Assembly: GCA_017630735.1 (NCBI GenBank)
Contig: JAGBUS010000111.1
Coordinates: 1-32,843, forward strand
Reading direction: 5' to 3'
DNA length: 32,843 bases
Source: Alistipes sp.
GTDB taxonomy: Bacteria > Bacteroidota > Bacteroidia > Bacteroidales > Rikenellaceae
Shown here: positions 31,301 to 32,843 of the stretch, in pieces
Position numbering within the stretch: the stretch's first letter is position 1
Layout of the letters: every line of letters starts with the position of its first letter
The notes under the pieces: model-generated
The model's input: only the letters and a program-made list of their open reading frames with translations
Told to the model about the DNA's origin: nothing
Databases searched by the model: none
Made by a program: the position numbers and the translations under genes

Positions 31301-32843
31301 ATGCAGATAGCTGATAAGTATTCACCAGAACAAATCGAACAAAAGTGGTACGATTTCTGGATTAAAGAGAATCTATTTCACTCTGAGCCTGATGCTCGCG
31401 AGCCTTACACTATAGTTATCCCACCACCAAATGTAACAGGTATGTTGCACATGGGACACATGCTTAACAACACATTGCAGGATGTGCTCATTCGCCGTGC
31501 CCGTATGCAGGGTAAGAACGCATGTTGGGTACCTGGTACCGACCACGCATCTATCGCTACTGAGGCTAAGGTTGTTGCAAAGCTCAAGGCTGAGGGTATC
31601 GACAAGTCGTCACTCACACGCGAGGAGTTCTTGGCACACGCTTGGGAGTGGAAGGAGAAGCACGGTGGCATCATCCTCCAGCAATTGCGCAAGCTCGGTG
31701 CTTCTTGCGACTGGGAGCGCACATGCTTCACTATGGATAAGGAGCGTTCTGAGAGCGTGTTGAAGGTGTTTGTTGACCTCTACAAGAAGGGTCGTATCTA
31801 CCGCGGTGTGCGCATGGTAAACTGGGATCCATCAGCACAGACAGCACTCTCTGACGAGGAGGTAATCTACAAGGAGTCTAACGGTAAGTTGTACTACTTG
31901 CGTTATAAGATTGAGGGCTCAGATAAGTATATCGTAGTGGCTACTACACGTCCTGAGACTATTCTCGGCGATACTGCTCTCTGCGTTAACCCTAACGATG
32001 AGCGTTATCAGCATCTTCCAGCAGATGCACGTGTTATCGTTCCACTCGTAGGTCGCTCTATTCCAATCATCCGCGATGAGTATGTAGACTTGGAGTTCGG
32101 TACAGGTGCGTTGAAGGTAACCCCTGCTCACGATGTTAACGACTATATGCTTGGTGAGAAGTATGGCTTGGAGTCTATCGATATCTTCAACGACAACGGT
32201 ACAATCAACGATAAGGTTGGCATGTACGTTGGTATGGAGCGTTTCGAGTGTCGCCGCGTTATTGAGGGTGACCTCACAGAGGCAGGTCTCATGGAGAAGG
32301 TTGAACCTTACACTAACAACGTAGGTTACTCGGAGCGTACAGGTGTGGCTATTGAGCCTAAGCTCTCTATGCAGTGGTTCTTGTCAATGGAGGAGCTTGC
32401 AAAGCCTGCTACTAAGGCTGTTTTGGAGGATATCATCAAGTTTGTACCTACAAAGTATAAGAATACATATCGTCACTGGATGGAGAACATCAAGGATTGG
32501 TGTATCTCTCGTCAGTTGTGGTGGGGTCACCGCATCCCTGCATACTACCTACCTAAAGGTGGCTATGTAGTAGCTGAGACTGCCGAGGAGGCATTGCGCT
32601 TGGCACAGGAGAAGGATGCTTCACTCACTATGGCAGACTTGCGCCAGGATGAGGATGTACTCGACACTTGGTTCTCATCATGGTTGTGGCCTATCTCTGT
32701 ATTCGATGGCATCAACAACCCTGATAACGAGGAGATTAAGTACTACTACCCTACTAACGATCTTGTGACTGGTCCAGATATCATCTTCTTCTGGATTGCA
32801 CGTATGATCATGGCGGGCTACGAGTGGCGTAATGAGAAGCCAT
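31301..32843 (+). CDS. valS: Valine--tRNA ligase, 5' part (runs off the window)
   Basis: The first 514 codons of a class I aminoacyl-tRNA synthetase that charges tRNA-Val. The start ATG at 31301 gives [20 protein letters not shown]. The HIGH-type motif is [15 protein letters not shown] (HMGH). The editing (CP1) domain follows, with [13 protein letters not shown] and [13 protein letters not shown], then [17 protein letters not shown] and [14 protein letters not shown]. The KMSKS loop and anticodon-binding domain lie beyond position 32843. No stop codon is reached. Confidence 0.97.
   Translation, partial: MQIADKYSPEQIEQKWYDFWIKENLFHSEPDAREPYTIVIPPPNVTGMLHMGHMLNNTLQDVLIRRARMQGKNACWVPGTDHASIATEAKVVAKLKAEGIDKSSLTREEFLAHAWEWKEKHGGIILQQLRKLGASCDWERTCFTMDKERSESVLKVFVDLYKKGRIYRGVRMVNWDPSAQTALSDEEVIYKESNGKLYYLRYKIEGSDKYIVVATTRPETILGDTALCVNPNDERYQHLPADARVIVPLVGRSIPIIRDEYVDLEFGTGALKVTPAHDVNDYMLGEKYGLESIDIFNDNGTINDKVGMYVGMERFECRRVIEGDLTEAGLMEKVEPYTNNVGYSERTGVAIEPKLSMQWFLSMEELAKPATKAVLEDIIKFVPTKYKNTYRHWMENIKDWCISRQLWWGHRIPAYYLPKGGYVVAETAEEALRLAQEKDASLTMADLRQDEDVLDTWFSSWLWPISVFDGINNPDNEEIKYYYPTNDLVTGPDIIFFWIARMIMAGYEWRNEKP

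Overview
The window is chromosomal DNA from a member of the order Bacteroidales. The evidence is consistent: promoters of the Bacteroidota type (TTTG, about 19-20 nt, TAnnTTTG), no strong Shine-Dalgarno sequences, a DUF4492 gene in front of cydAB, DUF3127 and DUF4923 proteins, and large surface lipoproteins with BACON/FnIII or DUF4988-type N-terminal regions. An Alistipes-like (Rikenellaceae) or related gut lineage is plausible, but the genus cannot be fixed from sequence alone. Most genes are housekeeping. The unusual material is in 3' untranslated regions, small genes and diverged paralogues.

Layout. 1-243: end of a tRNA gene and a tRNA-Arg(CCT). 623-5446 (+): an AMP-forming acyl-CoA ligase, then a small membrane protein (DUF4492) with cytochrome bd oxidase cydAB. 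5529-10272 (-): one tight operon running alpha/beta hydrolase, membrane-anchored MurF-like ligase, D-Ala-D-Ala ligase-like ATP-grasp enzyme, radical SAM protein, DUF3127 protein with an SSB-like tail. 10421-11491 (-): a TPR membrane protein followed by a diverged, apparently catalytically dead lumazine synthase homologue. 11787-14392 (-): a 44-aa peptide gene and an 818-aa BACON lipoprotein. 14615-16425 (+): a dispersed repeat, a truncated thioredoxin-like remnant, recF and a DUF721 gene. 16628-21328 (-): a DUF4988-like lipoprotein, ssb and lpxK. 21582-23991 (+): M23 lipoprotein peptidase, PPOX-family protein, ispD. 24173-27422 (-): two tandem DUF4923 proteins and nadE. 27716-31099 (-): pepT and an OPT-family peptide transporter. 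31301-end (+): 5' part of valS.

How the genes work together. cydAB plus DUF4492 form a high-affinity respiratory oxidase unit. The hydrolase/Mur ligase/ATP-grasp trio looks like a membrane-associated peptidoglycan-precursor module. OPT plus PepT form a peptide uptake and hydrolysis unit. lpxK, ispD, ddl-like and valS are envelope or core metabolism genes.

Most interesting signals: (1) two structured elements of about 125 bp that follow the stop codons of the OPT and pepT genes, directly or within 4 nt, differ by compensatory changes in their stems, and have a third degenerate relative after the DUF4988-like lipoprotein; (2) a RibH-derived pseudoenzyme next to a TPR gene; (3) the membrane Mur-ligase module; (4) a 27-bp hairpin that pairs fully only in minus-strand RNA; (5) two genes whose promoters predict leaderless mRNA.
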